A stretch of 64,000 nt of DNA from Macrostomum hystrix. Lineage: Eukaryota > Platyhelminthes > Macrostomidae. Numbering within the stretch: position 1 is the first letter of the stretch; each line of letters opens with the position of its first letter. The notes under the pieces were generated by a model, which searched no databases, was not told the DNA's origin, and saw nothing but the letters and a program-made list of their open reading frames with translations. The stretch covers positions 541,001-605,000 of the forward strand of contig CATNEN010000015.1 in the NCBI GenBank assembly GCA_950097015.1, given 5' to 3'. Both the position numbers and the translations under genes were made by a program. This document shows positions 21,601 through 33,043 of the stretch, one piece after another.

Positions 21601-24600
21601 GTGCCAGCACGGTGATCCTGGGGGACCTCAACGCGCACCACCCGGCCTGGGACCCCGAATCGGAAGAGACGGACCTGGGCACGGCCGCCTTTGAATGGTC
21701 CGTTATTTCCGGCATGCGCATCCTGAATGACGGCAGCCACACCCACATGCCGCGCCGCGCCGATGCTCGGCAGACGGCGCCCGACGTCAGCCTGTGCCAC
21801 AAGTCGCTCGCCAGCCGGGCTGAGTGGCAGGTGCGGAGGGACGTCGGATCGGACCACCTGCCGATCAGCGTCATCATTCATAGCAGCCGAGGCGCAGCCA
21901 AGAGAGCGGGCGCCGCCCGGCGGGCCTGGGCCAAAGCGGACTGGGCCGGCTTCCGCGCGCAGACCGAGGAGGCCCTGGCTGGCTGGGACGCCCTGCCGCC
22001 CGCGACGGCCACCGAAGCCAACCGGCTGCTGACCGAGGCCATCATGACGGCCGACAAGGCGTTCATCCCGCGAGGGGCCCGGCCGTCCCCGAAGGCCTGG
22101 TGGACCCCGGAGGTCGAGGACGCCGTGAAGAGCCGTCGGGCCGCGCGGGCCGCCGCCGCTGCCGATCCGAACGAGCGGCCGGCCTGGAACAAGGCCAGCG
22201 CAGACGCCAAGAAGATCATCGCCGACGCCAAGCGCGACAGCTGGAGGGCCTTCGCCGGCGAGGTGGCAGCGGACACAGACCACTCCAAGATCTGGAGAGT
22301 CGTTCGCTCCCTTGACGGCAGAAGCAACAACCTGCAGCGGGATGCAGCGCTCCGTGTGGGCCAGAAGCTCTACGTCCGACCAAAGGACATCGCCGAGGCT
22401 TACGCCAAGGAGTACGCCGCCGTGAGCCGCCTTCCGCAAGACCGCAGGACGCGCATCCTCCGCCGCGAGAACCACCGCAGCCGCGCCGCCGCACAAGCTG
22501 ACAGCCCGGAGGCAGGAGACTTTAGCAAGCAATTCTCGTCTCGCGAGCTGGACAGAGTCCTTCGCTCCCTCCCGGCCAGGAAAGCCCCAGGACCAGACGG
22601 CATCTGTGCCGAGCACCTGCAGCACCTCGGCCCCGCCGGTCGCCGGGCGGCTCTGCACGTGATCAACCAGTCCTGGGCAAAGGGGGAGGTCCCGTCTGCG
22701 TGGCGACGCGCCCACGTCGTGCCGATCCTGAAGAAGGGCCGACGTGATTGGCTCCTACCGGCCGATCGCCCTGACCTCCGCCATGGCCAAGCTGGCCGAG
22801 CGCCTGGTCCAAGCGCGGCTCTACTGGTGGGCCGAGTCCCGGCAGCTGCTGCACCCGGCTCAGGCCGGCTTCCGCAAGCGGCGCTGCACCGAGGACCAGA
22901 TCGCCAGGCTCACCCAGCTCATCAGTGATGGTCACCAGGCCAGCCCTGCCCGGCGGACTGTCGTCGTTCTGTTCGACTTCCGCAGGGCGTACGACACCGT
23001 CTGGAAGCAGGGCCTGCTGCACAAGCTCCACGCCGCGGGCATCCCGGCTGCCGGGGTCCGCTGGCTCAGCAGCTTCCTGGCCGACCGAAGGGCCGCCGTC
23101 AGGGTCGACGGCGCGACGAGCAGCTGGCGGCTCTTCCGCGAGGGCTTACCACAGGGGAGCGTTCTTGCCCCGCTGCTCTTCGCGCTTTTCATTAACGACC
23201 TGCCGGACCAGCTGCCGCCCGACTGCACGCCGCTCCTCTACGCGGACGACCTGGCCATTGCAGTGCAAGGCCTGACTGTGGAGGAGGCCGAGGCGAAAGC
23301 GCAGCGGGCCATCGATGCGACGGCCGAGTGGGCAAACAAGTGGCGGCTGCAGCTGGCGCCGGAGAAGTGCGCCGCATCCCTGTTTTCCACCACCGCAGGT
23401 GAGGCCAGCCGGGAGCTGCGGCTGCAGCTGAACGACGCCCCCCTCGCGACGGACCGCCAGCCCCGGTTTCTCGGCGTCATCCTGGACCGCCGGCTGAGCT
23501 TCACCGCGCACGCCGCCAACGTCGCAGGCCGCGCCCGCGCCCGGTGCGGCGTCCTGGCCGCGCTCTCCGGTAGCAGCTGGGGCGCCAAGCAGACCGACGT
23601 GCGCCGGCTCTACACTGCCTACGTGCGGCCGGTGCTGGAGTACGCGGCCGGCGCCTGGATGCCGTCGGCCTGCAAGACGGCCATTGAGCAGCTGGACCGA
23701 GCCCAGCGCCTGTGCGCGCGCGTCATCACCGGGTGCCCTCGGAACACCAGGTCGGAGGTGCTAGAACGAGAGGCCGGCCTGCCCCCGATGGCGGTCCGCG
23801 CCGAGATGCACGTCGGCCTTCTCCTCGAGCGCGCCCTCAGGCTCCCGCCCGACAACCCGCTGCTCGCCTGCGCGGCCGCCGAAGGCCCACGCCGCCGCCT
23901 CCAGAGCGCCCAAGGCTGGCGGGAAACGGCGACCAGAGTCAGCACCGACGCGGGCCTGAGCGGCTACCCGCGCGAGCCCGTTTGCGCTGTCCCCGCGACG
24001 CCTCCCTGGGCCAACCTGGACACCGTCACCTTTGGTGTGCAGCTGTCCGCCCCCTTCTCCCGGTGCGACCCGCCTGAGGCACGGAGAGCGGCGGCTGAGC
24101 TAACGCTGGCAGGCCTGCCGCCCGCCCGCACGGCCATCTGGACCGACGGAGCGGCAAAGGATGGCGTCTCGGCCGGCGGCAGCGGCGCCCTGGTCGAGCC
24201 CGACACGGCACTGTGCGTCCCAGCCGGTCACGTGACGTCCAGCTTCCACGCTGAGCTGGTGGCCATCGCCGAGGCCCTCCAGTGGGTGTTGGCGGCACCG
24301 GACCCGGCCGAGCTGTCGCCGGTCCGCGTGTGCTCGGACTCCCTGAGTGCGCTGGCTGCGCTCGAGTCCGGCCCCGGCTCGACGGGCGTCACCACTGCCG
24401 ATGCCATCTGGGCCAGCCTCTCCCACCTCGCAGCCGGAGGCGTCGCTGTCCACCTGCAGTGGGTCCCGGGCCACGCGGGCATCCCTGGCAACGAGGCGGT
24501 CGATGCCATTGCCAAGCGCGGCTCCGCGCTGCCGCAGGCTGAGGCCCACATCCCGCTGGCTGCGGCCCAGGCCGCCATTCGCCGCCACTGCCTTGCCCGC

Positions 24601-26140
24601 TGGCACCAGCTGTACCGCGCGGCGGCCGCCGACGCTGCGGGCACGAGCTCGCTGCCCTGGCACGCCGCCTGCACCTCGGGCCACCTGCCGCCTCCTCCGC
24701 CGACTGACCTCTCGCGGCGGCACGAGCGGCTGATCTGCCAGCTGCGCGCCGACCGCTGCCATGCCCTCCGGGGCTTCCAGGCCACGATTGGCGCCCCGGT
24801 GGCCCCCACCTGTCGACTCTGTGGCGAGGGCGACGAGACGGCGGCCCACGTGCTCCTCGCCTGCCCCGCCCTGACCGCCCACCGCTGCCGCCTCTGGGGC
24901 CCCTGCCCGGAGCCCGCTGCGGTCTTTGAATGCTGTGCTTCCGTGCTGGCCCTGCTTGGGAAGGCGGGCATCATCTGATGCCCGGTGCCATGGGCCCTGG
25001 CCCGCGCACGCCCGAAGAAGAAGAAGAAGAAGAAGAAGAAGAACCCTCAGACCCAAAACACTCAGACCCGAACCCTCAGACCCGAACCCTCAGACCCAAA
25101 ACACTCAGACCTGAACCCTCAGACCCGAACCCTCAGACCCGAACCCTCAGAACCAAAACACTCAGACCTGAACCCTCAGACCCGAACCCTCAGACCTGAA
25201 CCCTCAGACCCGAACCCTCAGACCCGAACACTCAGACCCAAAACACTCAGACCTGAACCCTCAGACCCGAACCCTCAGACCTGAACCCTCAGACCTGAAC
25301 CCTAAGACCTGAACCCTCAGACCTGAACCCTCAGACCTGAACCCTCAGACCTGAACCCTCAGACCCGAACCCTCAGACCCGAACCCTCAGACCCGAACCC
25401 TCAGTCCCAAAACACTCAGACCTGAACCCTAAGACCTGAACCCTCAGACCCGAACCCTCAGTCCTGAACCCTCAGACCTGAACCCTCGGACCTGAACCCT
25501 CAGAACTGAACCCTTAGACCTGAACTCTCAGACCTGAACCCTCAGACCTGAATCCTTAGACCTGAACCCTAAGACCTGAACTCTCAGACCTGAACCCTCA
25601 GACCTGAATCCTTAGACCTGAACCCTTAGACCTGAACTCTCAGACCTGAACCCTCAGCCCCATCAGCAATTTCTCGAATTAAGAACCCCGACCAATGTCC
25701 AAAACTGAGCAAACCAAAAAATTCAAGCACCGTCTTCCCTGTTGCCACCCCGCAGTCCATTCGGCACCACCTGCTCCGGCTCCGAAGCCACCCGGTCCGC
25801 CTACCAGCAGGCGCTGAACCTCCTGCAGCCCATCGGCGCCACCACGCTGGTGCCCTCCGTGGACGGGCCGGACATCACCCAGTGGGCCCAGTCGGGCGTG
25901 CCCGTTGGCGACCTGCTGACTAAGCGCCAGGGCCAGCCGGACGATTTCTATTTTTTTTTTCACCACAGCGAAGGCGACATGATGACAGTGCAGGACGCGG
26001 GCGAGATGGACCGCTGCGTGGCCGCCTTCGCCGTGCTGTCTCTGGCGTTGGCCAACGCCACCGGCCTGCTGCCGCGGGGTGGCGCCAGCTCCGGCGACGG
26101 TGAGGACCGCCGGCTGCTCTCCGACTGGGTGCTGGTGTGA
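18695..26140 (+). CDS. CPQ: carboxypeptidase Q (M28 metallopeptidase), 5 exons
   Basis: Model: 18695-18901, 18981-19429, 20021-20174, 20539-20753, 25756-26140; 469 residues, about the length of human CPQ (472), all phases consistent. CPQ hydrolyses dipeptides in secretory and lysosomal compartments using two zinc ions. The expected ligands are present: His and Asp of CGHIDSWD and AMDDGGG, the catalytic Glu pair in FSGEEFG, Asp of LESDSGTF, and His of FFFHHSEGD. The PA insert (KIVVYNQLYQGY...SPHTGQQEY) is intact. The listed ATG gives no signal peptide although the family is secretory. A TCAG acceptor 15 bases upstream allows an earlier, unseen signal exon or leader splicing. Intron 2 is largely a 23-bp array; intron 4 is about 5 kb, made of a 14-bp array split by a LINE. 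Confidence 0.92.
19469..19905. repeat. 23-bp minisatellite in CPQ intron 2
   Basis: About 19 units containing CAGCCAATCCCTCAGGCTCC, with CCAAT/CCGAT and CAGCC/CAGAC variants. In the gene's sense direction each unit carries TCCCTCAG|GC, close to the true acceptor TCCTTCAG|GC at 20020. Confidence 0.95.
20815..21283. repeat. 14-bp minisatellite, left part, in CPQ intron 4
   Basis: Units of the form CAGACCTGAACCCT or CAGACCCGAACCCT mixed with CAGACCCAAAACACT. The array is interrupted by the LINE and resumes at 25043. Occasional CCCTAAG variants recall telomere sequence but are minor variants. Confidence 0.95.
21284..25042 (+). mobile_element. non-LTR retrotransposon (I-superfamily-like LINE with RNase H), 5' truncated
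   Basis: The element lies on the CPQ sense strand within the 14-bp array. It is far richer in GC than the surrounding intron. It starts inside the endonuclease domain, continues through reverse transcriptase, RNase H and a CCHC knuckle, and ends in a short 3' UTR and a GAA-repeat tail (25013-25042). Left and right flanks both read CCCTCAGACCC, which could be a target-site duplication but cannot be told apart from the array unit. RNase H in a LINE is typical of the I/Nimb-like group; placement is tentative. Confidence 0.9.
21288..24978 (+). pseudogene. LINE ORF2 polyprotein, truncated and frameshifted once
   Basis: The reading frame is open upstream of any start codon, beginning within an APE-type endonuclease (GGGVAILIREGL, GDLNAHHPAWD, SDHLPI). 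It runs to about 22740, where the frame slips within the conserved start of the reverse transcriptase (ILKKGR then IGSYRPIALTS). The second frame continues to 24978 with the RT active site LLYADDLAI. The RNase H residues follow: Asp in IWTDGA, Glu in FHAELVA, Asp in VCSDSL, and His/Asp in WVPGHAGIPGNEAVD. A terminal C-x2-C-x8-H-x4-C knuckle (CRLCGEGDETAAHVLLAC) closes it. One indel and the 5' loss make this copy inactive; the rest is well preserved, so insertion looks recent. Confidence 0.9.
25043..25660. repeat. 14-bp minisatellite, right part, in CPQ intron 4
   Basis: Continuation of the array at 20815-21283 after the LINE. The units diverge towards the right end (CTTAGACC, GAACTCTCAG), as expected at the older edge of an array. 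Confidence 0.95.
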
Positions 26141-26164
26141 CCCGCGAATTCTTTCAGGGAATGG

Positions 26165-26232
26165 GACTGTTGACGATCTGCCCTGTGTACATCGGCCCTG
26201 GCTTTCTCATTGTTAGACAGTGTGTGCACTCT
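26165..26232 (-). mobile_element. SINE family B tail fragment in the CPQ 3' flank
   Basis: TGTGTACATCGGCCCTGGCT and TTCTCATTGTTAGACAGTGT match the body of the SINE at 57720-58015. It lies within 100 bp of the CPQ stop and is probably part of the 3' UTR. Confidence 0.55.
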
Positions 26233-27454
26233 CACTAGAATCTAGAAACTGGGGAGACAAATTCCCGCTAAACCCACATTTATTAAGTATAGTACGAATA
26301 ATCACTATAATACCACAGTACAGTACTAAGTAAGATACAGTACTCCGTACAGGCCTGGCACTCCGAAAGGAAAGACACGAATGCAGCGCTTACCGGTCGG
26401 AACGCAGGATGACAGCAGACTTCGATTTAGTTTATTTGTGCGAGTATTAAATAACTTGAGACTTGAGGCAGTAAGCGGCCGTCTTCACCGATGGAATCTT
26501 AAAGTTCGCAGGAGCGAGCGCGGTTGCCCCGGCACGGGCAGATATTGACAGCAAGGGGGGCAGACAGGGGAGGCGGTGCACAAACAGAGTCAAGCCACCA
26601 GCGCGTAGGGAGGGGTGGACGGGCAAAGCCACGCAGGGCTGATTGGCGGGAGGGGCAAAGCCACGCAGGGCTGGGGTAAGGGTTGGCAGACAGTGCCCGC
26701 GCCCAGCCAATCAGATGGCGGCACAGGGCCCGGGGAGGAGGGAGAGAAAGGGCGAGGCCAAGGCCGAGCCAAACAAACCGGCCTCAAATACAACGGCCTT
26801 GGCAAACAGTCGACCTGAGAAACACAGGCACTACAAAAGTAAACTAAACTACTCGTGGAATGACTTTTTGCAAAACATTAAATTCATAATCGCAAAGTTT
26901 TCTAGCCTAAATCACAAATATTTCCTAATTAGATTTGTTTTATTATCCTTAAGCGTTTTTAATTATGCATGATTTTATCTCCATTCAACTTGTGCCAGAC
27001 TCACTACTGTTCAGTAGTGTAATTTTTTTAACAACGAGTATTTTTTTTCCACGCAAGTCAGATTTAATCAGATCATTAATTAATTTGCTCTGCCTTCCTG
27101 ACCTGTCATTTCTGTCTGCAGGTTTTCATACCGCCAACAGGCCGAGCTGATTCTGACCAATATAGCTTAATGATGGAGTTCAGCTTGCATGCCACAATGG
27201 AACTCAGTTTTGCCACCTTTCTACTGATTGCTATTAACAAATCTCGGCTTAATTCAGGTGCTGGGCATTTTTGATTTCCTGCTGCCACTTGTCCGATTGA
27301 TGGTTTGTTTTATTAAAAATATCTATTGTGATAATTATTTTTTACTGTACCTGCACATTGTTAAATAAACCAATTGATTTTTTTAAATTGCCTATGAGCA
27401 CTTTAATCATGGTTTGTGTTTAATAATTTCAGTTTTTTTATAATGAACAGCACT
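26233..27454. other. intergenic with a GC-rich patch
   Basis: Mostly AT-rich. A GC-rich patch at about 26500-26815 has two copies of GGCAAAGCCACGCAGGGCTG (26622 and 26653) and a CCAATCAG box (26706). It recalls the GC-rich insert in the VWDE-like intron. No gene recognised. Confidence 0.4.
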
Positions 27455-27670
27455 CGATCCGCAATAGCCTTGTGATTCGAGCGTCAGACTACGACTGGGG
27501 AAGGTCCGGGGTTCGATTCGCGTCTCCACGGGAATAAAAAACTATTTGTGTCATTCAGCAAGACACTTAACCTGCATTGCTTCAGTTCACCCAGCTGTTA
27601 AATGGGTTCCAGCATCAGCTGGGGTAATTGAGGGCGGGTGTGGTGTCCCCCCAGTCCATGGACTGAACGC
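27455..27670 (+). mobile_element. tRNA-derived SINE, family A
   Basis: The tRNA-like head carries the B-box GGTTCGATTCG (27511). The body has TTCAGTTCACCCAGCTGTTA and CCAGCATCAGCTGGGG, and the 3' end is GTCCATGGACTGA. This is the best-preserved complete copy in the window. Confidence 0.75.
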
Positions 27671-28138
27671 GGCTCGGCTGCGAATATAGAGCTCCCAATC
27701 GCCAAGTATCCACTCCAAAATATTCTCGTAGTTTTAATCCTAGACTTGGACGTTTCCCTGCAGTGCCGACTTGAAAAGCTGCTTCCGTGTTTCACGATTA
27801 AAACTTTACTAGCATAAACTAACCAGAAGCCCTGAAGTGGCAACAGCTGTCGGTTTGGTACAGAAGAGCTTGTAATGCTTTCTCTTGACTCTTTTTAGCC
27901 TCATAATCGTGAAAATATGAATTAAAAAAATCCTGAACTCTGATTGAAAATCTCCGGTTTAGAGCTGTTACAGTTTTACTAGCATCGCTGTAAAACAGCG
28001 TATATCAAAAGCATATTATCAACTCAAAATTCTCCCACGTAAGTTGTATTTTTCAATGTGTAACTTTGAGCACTGCTATTGATTCATTGAGCACATACAC
28101 TAGCATATGGTTGTGCAGGCATGCTGTGCTCACAGTTC
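27671..28138. other. intergenic, nothing recognised
   Basis: Unique-looking AT-rich sequence between a SINE and a minisatellite. Confidence 0.4.
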
Positions 28139-29000
28139 CATAGAGATCTAGTTCCATAGAGATCTAGTTTCATAGAGATCTAGTTCCATAGAGATCAAGT
28201 TCCATGGAGATCAAGTTCCATAGAGATCTAGTTCCGTAGAGATCTAGTTCCATAGAGATCTAGTTCCATAGAGATCTAGTTTCATAGAGACCTAGTTCCA
28301 TAGAGATCTAGTTCCATAGAGATCTAGTTCCATAGAGATCTAGTTCCATAGAGATCTAGTTTCATAGAGATCTAGTTCCATAGAGATCTAGTTCCATAGA
28401 GATCTAGTTCCATAGAGATCTAGTTCCATAGAGATCTAGTTCCATAGAGATCTAGTTCCATAGATATCAAGTTCCATAGAGATCTAGTTCCATAGACATC
28501 TAGTTTCATAGAGATCTAGTTTCATAGAGATCTAGTTCCATAGAGACCTAGTTCCATAGAGATCTAGTTCCATAGAGATCAAGTTCCATAGAGACCTAGT
28601 TCCATAGAGATTTAGTTCCATAGAGATCTAGTTTCATAGAGATCTAGTTTCATAGAGATCAAGTTCCATAGAGATCTAGTTCCATAGAGATCAAGTTCCG
28701 TAGAGATCAAGTTCCATAGAGATCTAGTTCCATAGAGATCTATTTCCATAGAGATCTAGTTCCATAGAGATCAAGTTCCGTAGAGATCTAGTTTCATAGA
28801 GATCTAGTTTCATAGAGATCTAGTTTCATAGAGATCTAGTTCCATAGAGATCAAGTTCCATAGAGATCAAGTTCCATAGAGATCTAGTTCCATAGAGATC
28901 AAGTTCCATAGGGATCTAGTTCCATAGAGATCTAGTTCCATAGAGATCTAGTTCCATAGAGATCTAGTTCCATAGAGATCAAGTTCCGTAGAGATCTAGA
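28139..29000. repeat. 16-bp minisatellite (TTCCATAGAGATCTAG)
   Basis: More than 50 tandem copies with limited variants (TTTCATAG, GATCAAG, GACCTAG, TTCCGTAG) in mixed order. Confidence 0.97.
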
Positions 29001-29524
29001 AGCTTTTGAGTCCTGATGAATGTATTTCTGTATATTGGACTATGTTTATGCAGATTCCTGACAACTGAATGCATATAACAACACCTGGCCAGGTATGCAT
29101 CGCTCAAAGTCGACCAGCTTGAGCAGTCATCCCTCAGTCCTGGGAGCAGCCCGCCAGGTCTTGCTTCAGATTTCAGCCATCATTTGTCTCTGCGTTTCAG
29201 GCGCTTCAAGCTGCCAATACTTGACCAGTTGAGCAAAGCAATTTGAGATCTTGTCCAGAATTCATTTTATGTGAACGAAAATCTGTATCATGATCTTCTA
29301 TAATGCAGATTGACTGTCCATGGACTGAACAGATCAACAGTGGGCATGGTAGTGCCTCAAAGCATTGCCCAAGTTTTGTAAAAGCGTCAGTTCTTTTTCA
29401 GCCCTAGCAACCCTGAAATACAAGAGCGCTATTGAAGGGATCGGCGAACATATTAGCTAGCGGGCCAAAGAGAGAACCTTACAGACGAGGAGAGAGAGAC
29501 AGATCGGAAGAGATTACGCAAAGA

Positions 29525-31060
29525 AGAGATGGCAGTGGAAGATGAGACACGGGAGAGATGAGACACGGGATAGATGAGACACGGAAGAGATGAGACACGG
29601 GAGAGATGAGACACGGGAGAGATGAGACACGGGATAGATGAGACACGGGATAGATGAGACACGGAAGAGATGAGACACGGGAGAGATGAGACACGGGAGA
29701 GATGAGACACGGGAGAGATGAGACACGGGATAGATGAGACACGGGATAGATGAGACACGGAAGAGATGAGACACGGGAGAGATGAGACACGGGAGAGATG
29801 AGACACGGGATAGATGAGACACGGAAGAGATGAGACACGAGATAGATGTGCACTGGAGAGATGAGACACGGAAGAGATGAGACACGGGATAGATGTACAC
29901 GGGAGGGATGAGACACGGAAGAGATCCGACACGGGAGAGATAAGACACGGGAGAAATGAGACGCGGAAGAGATGAGACACGGGAGAGATGAGACACGGGA
30001 GAGATGAGACACGGGATAGATGAGACACGGAAGAGATGAGACACGAGATAGATGTGCACTGGAGAGATGAGACACGGAAGAGATGAGACACGGGATAGAT
30101 GTACACGGGAGGGATGAGACACGGAAGAGATCCGACACGGGAGAGATAAGACACGGGAGAAATGAGACGCGGAAGAGATGAGACACGGGAGAGATGAGAT
30201 ACGGAAGAGATAAGACACGGGAGAGATGAGACACGGGAGAGATGAGACACGGGATAGATGAGACACGGAAGAGATGAGACACGGGAGAGATGAGAAACGG
30301 GAGAGATGAGACACGGGATAGATGAGACACGGAAGAGATGAGACACGAGATAGATGTGCACTGGAGAGATGAGACACGGAAGAGATGAGACACGGGATAG
30401 ATGTACACGGGAGGGATGAGACACGGAAGAGATCCGACACGGGAGAGATAAGACACGGGAGAAATGAGACGCGGAAGAGATGAGACACGGGAGAGATGAG
30501 ATACGGAAGAGATAAGACACGGGAGAGATGAGACACGGGAGAGATGAGACACGGGATAGATGAGACACGGAAGAGATGAGACACGGGAGAGATGAGAAAC
30601 GGGAGAGATGAGACACGGGATAGATGAGACACGGAAGAGATGAGACACGAGATAGATGTGCACGGGAGAGATGAGACACGGAAGAGATGAGACACGGGAT
30701 AGATGTACACGGGAGGGATGAGACACGGAAGAGATCCGACACGGGAGAGATAAGACACGGGAGAAATGAGACGCGGAAGAGATGAGACACGGGAGAGATG
30801 AGATACGGAAGAGATGAGACACGGGAGAGATGAGACACGGGAGAGATGAGACACGGGATAGATGAGACACGGAAGAGATGAGACACGGGAGAGATGAGAC
30901 ACGGGAGAGATGAGACACGGGAGAGATGAGACACGGGATAGATGAGACACGGAAGAGATGAGACACGGGAGAGATGAGACACGGGAGAGATGAGACACGG
31001 GAGAGATGAGACACGGGATAGATGAGACACGGAAGAGATGAGACACGGGATAGATGTGCA
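29525..31060. repeat. 16-bp minisatellite (GATGAGACACGGGAGA) with about 303-bp higher-order units
   Basis: About 95 copies. A marker variant containing GATAGATGTGCAC recurs at 29841, 30046, 30349 and 30651, which shows block duplication on top of the 16-bp unit. All three minus-strand frames stay open for over 500 codons because the unit lacks stops; these are not genes. Confidence 0.97.
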
Positions 31061-31134
31061 CGGGAGAGATGGGACGTAGAAGACGTGAGACGGGAAAGAG
31101 AAAACAGGATACTATTTGTGTCGGTAGGAGCAAC

Positions 31135-31196
31135 GGGCCCGATTTAGGAGCTGTGAGGGCCGCATCTGGCCGCGGGCCGGATTTTGAAACACTGGA
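31135..31196 (-). mobile_element. possible hAT-type transposon end
   Basis: On the minus strand CCAGTGTTTCAAAATCCGGC, then CCGCGGCCAGATGCGGCCC, resembles the ends of many non-autonomous hAT elements (CAGTG start followed by GGCCCGCGGGCC-like sequence). No partner inverted repeat or 8-bp duplication was found, so only one end may remain. Confidence 0.3.
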
Positions 31197-31285
31197 ACTT
31201 TAAAACGGGTACCGCACATGATACGGGGTATGAATTTGGGTGGGTGCGTTGGAGTCCCCAGACCATGGACTGAACAACTGTGGAC
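31197..31285 (+). mobile_element. SINE family A 3' fragment
   Basis: Ends with GGGTGGGTGCGTTGGAGTCC and CCATGGACTGAAC, matching the 3' end of the family A SINEs (GTGTGGTGTCCCCCCAGTCC, CCATGGACTGAAC). Confidence 0.5.
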
Positions 31286-31322
31286 AGCTGTTTTTCAACA
31301 TGTAAATTGTACGTACATTTAG

Positions 31323-32486
31323 CTCGAAAAATGTGCCCAACCAACAGCGGACCTGTTGGCTAGCTGCGGCAGCGTCATCAATGCCACGGAATGCGGCCTT
31401 GTTACCGCGCAGGGCTTCACAAAGCCGGGCCTCCCTGCCGACTGCGAGCTCACTCTGAGGCTGTCCACGGGGCCCAACCGCATCGCCGTGCTGTGCATCG
31501 AGAGCGCGCTGGTGCGAAATCCGCACATCTTCACCAGGCACTGCGAGAGCTACTTCCAGCTGATGCTGATGCAGAACGGTACGGGCAGCCTTGTAGCATT
31601 AGCCGCCTAGGGATAAAATTCCTTCCAAATGAAAGCAAAGTAGCCAAGATGCTGAATCGTTTGAACATCCCAAGGGTCAGGCTTGGCTTCCCCTGAGCCA
31701 CTGAGCCGGGAAATCTGCTCGCACGAGCTGGACCAGCAGGTGTTCTACGTCACCGACGGTACCGTGAAGCTGCTGCTGCACTCGACGGGATCCCGCTACG
31801 CTCGCCTGAGCATGACCTACACCAGCCTGAGAGAAGGTGTGAAAAAGCACTGTTTTGTCTGCGGGTGGCAAAACGTGTAAAATTAGTTCCCCCCCGACCA
31901 TGACAGGCGCAAGCTGCAGCGGATCGGCTGACTTCAGCTGCAAGGCCTCGGGTCGCTGCGTGCCGTCCAAGCTGATCTGCGATGGACACAACAACTGCGG
32001 CGACAACAGCGACGAGAGCCTGGCCGGAGATTGTCTGGGTGAGTGTCAGGGAACCTTGCTCCGGGTCATTGCTACTCGTACTATTAGTATTGGTATCAGA
32101 GCAATGGTATCTGTCCTTGTCACAAATGGTGGACTTTCACGAAAATCGGTCATTCGGGGAAGTAGGCAGTGCCGTGGTCTTTATCCAACTCTGATGACCA
32201 ACTCTTCTCTCCGCTGCGGATTCGAGCTCGAGGACGCAGTTGCGTGAGTCGGATTCTTTGCCGCTGCGCAAATCAACCCCGATTGTTGACTGACTAAAAC
32301 AAACTTTTGAATTAATGAGATCCTGCTCTCCCGTTGTCCCCAGTGCTCACCTACTATCACGTGAGTCCGCTGGTGTCCACCATCTGCGCCCTGACTGTGC
32401 TAGTGACCGTCGCCTTCGCCGTGTTCTACTGCCGCAGCCCGCGAGAGCCGCTCTGGTACCGACTGCGGCACGGCCAGAGCAGCTGA
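31323..32486 (+). CDS. CUB - LDLa - transmembrane protein, 5' exon(s) missing
   Basis: Four exons are clear: 31323-31578, 31681-31836, 31907-32038, 32344-32486, joined in phase 1 throughout (228 residues plus stop). Exons 1-2 give a CUB-like beta module (SCGSVINATECGLVTAQGF...LREG). Exon 3 is one LDL-receptor class A repeat with six cysteines and the calcium motif (CDGHNNCGDNSDESLAGDC). Exon 4 supplies a transmembrane helix (about LVSTICALTVLVTVAFAVFY) and a short basic tail, so it is a type I membrane protein with a small cytoplasmic end. CUB-LDLa proteins act as receptors or co-receptors; the partner is unknown. The first exon follows a TTTAG acceptor with no ATG or signal peptide, so at least one upstream exon is unseen, perhaps beyond the arrays at 28-31 kb. 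Confidence 0.8.
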
Positions 32487-33043
32487 AAGCCATATTCGCA
32501 CACAGCCTCATTGTGAATTAACTGAGGCGCTCGCTTTTCGCTTCATTGAATGCGGACAGCCACTTTATCTGAGTTTTTTTTACTTTTTTTAACTTGTATT
32601 TTTCAACCTATTTTAAATAGCAAAGTTTTTCTCTCTACTGCAAGTAGCAGGCACGCTACTTGATACAAATAGTTTTTTGAGGTAACAAGGTTACCATGGC
32701 GACACTACGTACTCCACGTCTCATCCCCAGGGGCAGCCTCCCCTCCGGCTGTTCCGATGCGCTTCCAAAAGATCAGGCAAGCAGTAAAAATTGCATCCCA
32801 GCTAAATCCTTTGAGCAATTTACTCAAACTCTTTTATGTGAGACTGTTAGCTTTTTTAGGGAAAAATTGCTTTTCTAAATCTGTTTGAATTTCAGCTGAT
32901 GAAGAGCTCACTGAGAGCTCATTGAGTGCAATTTTGTTTGTAAGAAAACGTGCATAAGCTTTCTTAAAGAAAATGTGCTTAACAGCTGTTCGAAAAAATT
33001 AGAAGAACTTTTTCTCACACTGTGCGGCCTAGTATTGCGCTCA
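32487..33043. other. 3' flank of the CUB-LDLa gene
   Basis: AT-rich. No further exon, RNA gene or array recognised. Confidence 0.4.

Noticed and set aside
21597-25056. Long minus-strand ORFs of 250-370 codons opposite the LINE
   Set aside because: GC-rich antisense shadows of the reverse-transcriptase frame, with no domain of their own.
20940-25440. Interstitial telomere repeats (CCCTAAG motifs)
   Set aside because: CCCTAA occurs only in occasional variants of a 14-bp CAGACCTGAACCCT unit.
27470-27530. tRNA gene
   Set aside because: A B box is present but there is no full cloverleaf, and the sequence continues into a SINE body shared with other loci.
28139-29000. CRISPR-like array
   Set aside because: Units abut without unique spacers and the DNA is eukaryotic; simple minisatellite.
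29453-31133. Three overlapping minus-strand ORFs of more than 500 codons (SHLSRVSSLPCLI repeats)
   Set aside because: All three frames are open because the 16-bp unit lacks stops on that strand; no domain, no flanking coding sequence.
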